NCBI GenBank assembly: GCA_013002375.1
Contig: JABDJW010000114.1
Span: 1-5,577 of the forward strand
DNA length: 5,577 nucleotides
Reading direction: 5' to 3'
Source: Acidimicrobiales bacterium
GTDB lineage: Bacteria; Actinomycetota; Acidimicrobiia; Acidimicrobiales; SHLQ01
Part shown: positions 5,509-5,577 of the stretch, piece after piece
Position numbering within the stretch: position 1 is the first letter of the stretch
Layout of the letters: every line of letters starts with the position of its first letter
Translations under genes and position numbers: made by a program
The notes under the pieces: generated by a model
Told to the model about the DNA's origin: nothing
The model's database searches: none
The model's input: only the letters and a program-made list of their open reading frames with translations

Positions 5509-5577
5509 CCGTTCTCTGCCGCGTCGATTGCCGATGGCTACGGAACTATCGACACTCCGTACCGCCCTGCACTCGAG

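Noticed and set aside
5488..5577. ATG-started + strand frame open to the right edge
   Set aside because: Its first codons lie inside the hairpin loop and stem, there is no ribosome binding site, and the translation is Cys/Arg-rich without a motif. The last 70 bases are left unassigned.
1..5577. tRNA, rRNA, CRISPR array, insertion sequence or prophage signals
   Set aside because: I looked on both strands and saw no cloverleaf-like sequence, no spaced repeat array beyond the two short tandem repeats, and no transposase or integrase motifs or terminal inverted repeats.

Overview
The window is very GC-rich and densely coded, with GTG and TTG starts, few intergenic bases and Asp/Arg/Ala/Val-rich proteins. 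This suggests a high-GC actinobacterium. Something like the Acidimicrobiia is my inference from sequence style only; I see no marker gene that fixes the taxon.

Positions 1-3285 (+ strand) hold the distal part of an operon of at least five genes that reads as a surface-polysaccharide or glycan-modification cassette. In order: the C-terminal tail of a probable SAM-dependent methyltransferase, an HpcH/HpaI-aldolase-superfamily protein, an extended-SDR nucleotide-sugar epimerase/dehydratase-like protein, a family 2 glycosyltransferase related to the DPM1/GtrB group, and a second class I SAM methyltransferase. Every junction is a 4-base stop/start overlap (ATGA, GTGA, ATGA, ATGA), so translational coupling is likely. 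The operon promoter lies upstream of the window. A plausible joint role is to build an unusual sugar (aldolase-like and SDR proteins), transfer it (GT2) and methylate it (MTs).

Positions 3282-4805 (- strand) hold a multi-pass membrane protein with GT-C glycosyltransferase features. It converges on the operon: both stop codons sit in one shared CTAG palindrome. Its lipid-linked-sugar-type architecture fits the glycan theme of the operon.

Positions 4806-4980 form a divergent intergenic region with three tandem 17-bp repeats and a small imperfect palindrome. It is followed by a well-spaced ribosome binding site and a complete two-CBS-domain protein (4981-5415, +), which looks like an independent regulatory or housekeeping gene. 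Downstream lie a second, unrelated 17-bp tandem duplication and a strong 12-bp-stem hairpin that probably acts as a terminator. The last 70 bases show no convincing gene.

The points most worth a second look are the SDR protein that has Leu where the catalytic Tyr of YxxxK should be, the aldolase-family protein that keeps metal-ligand motifs but lacks the usual catalytic His region, and the repeats flanking the CBS gene.
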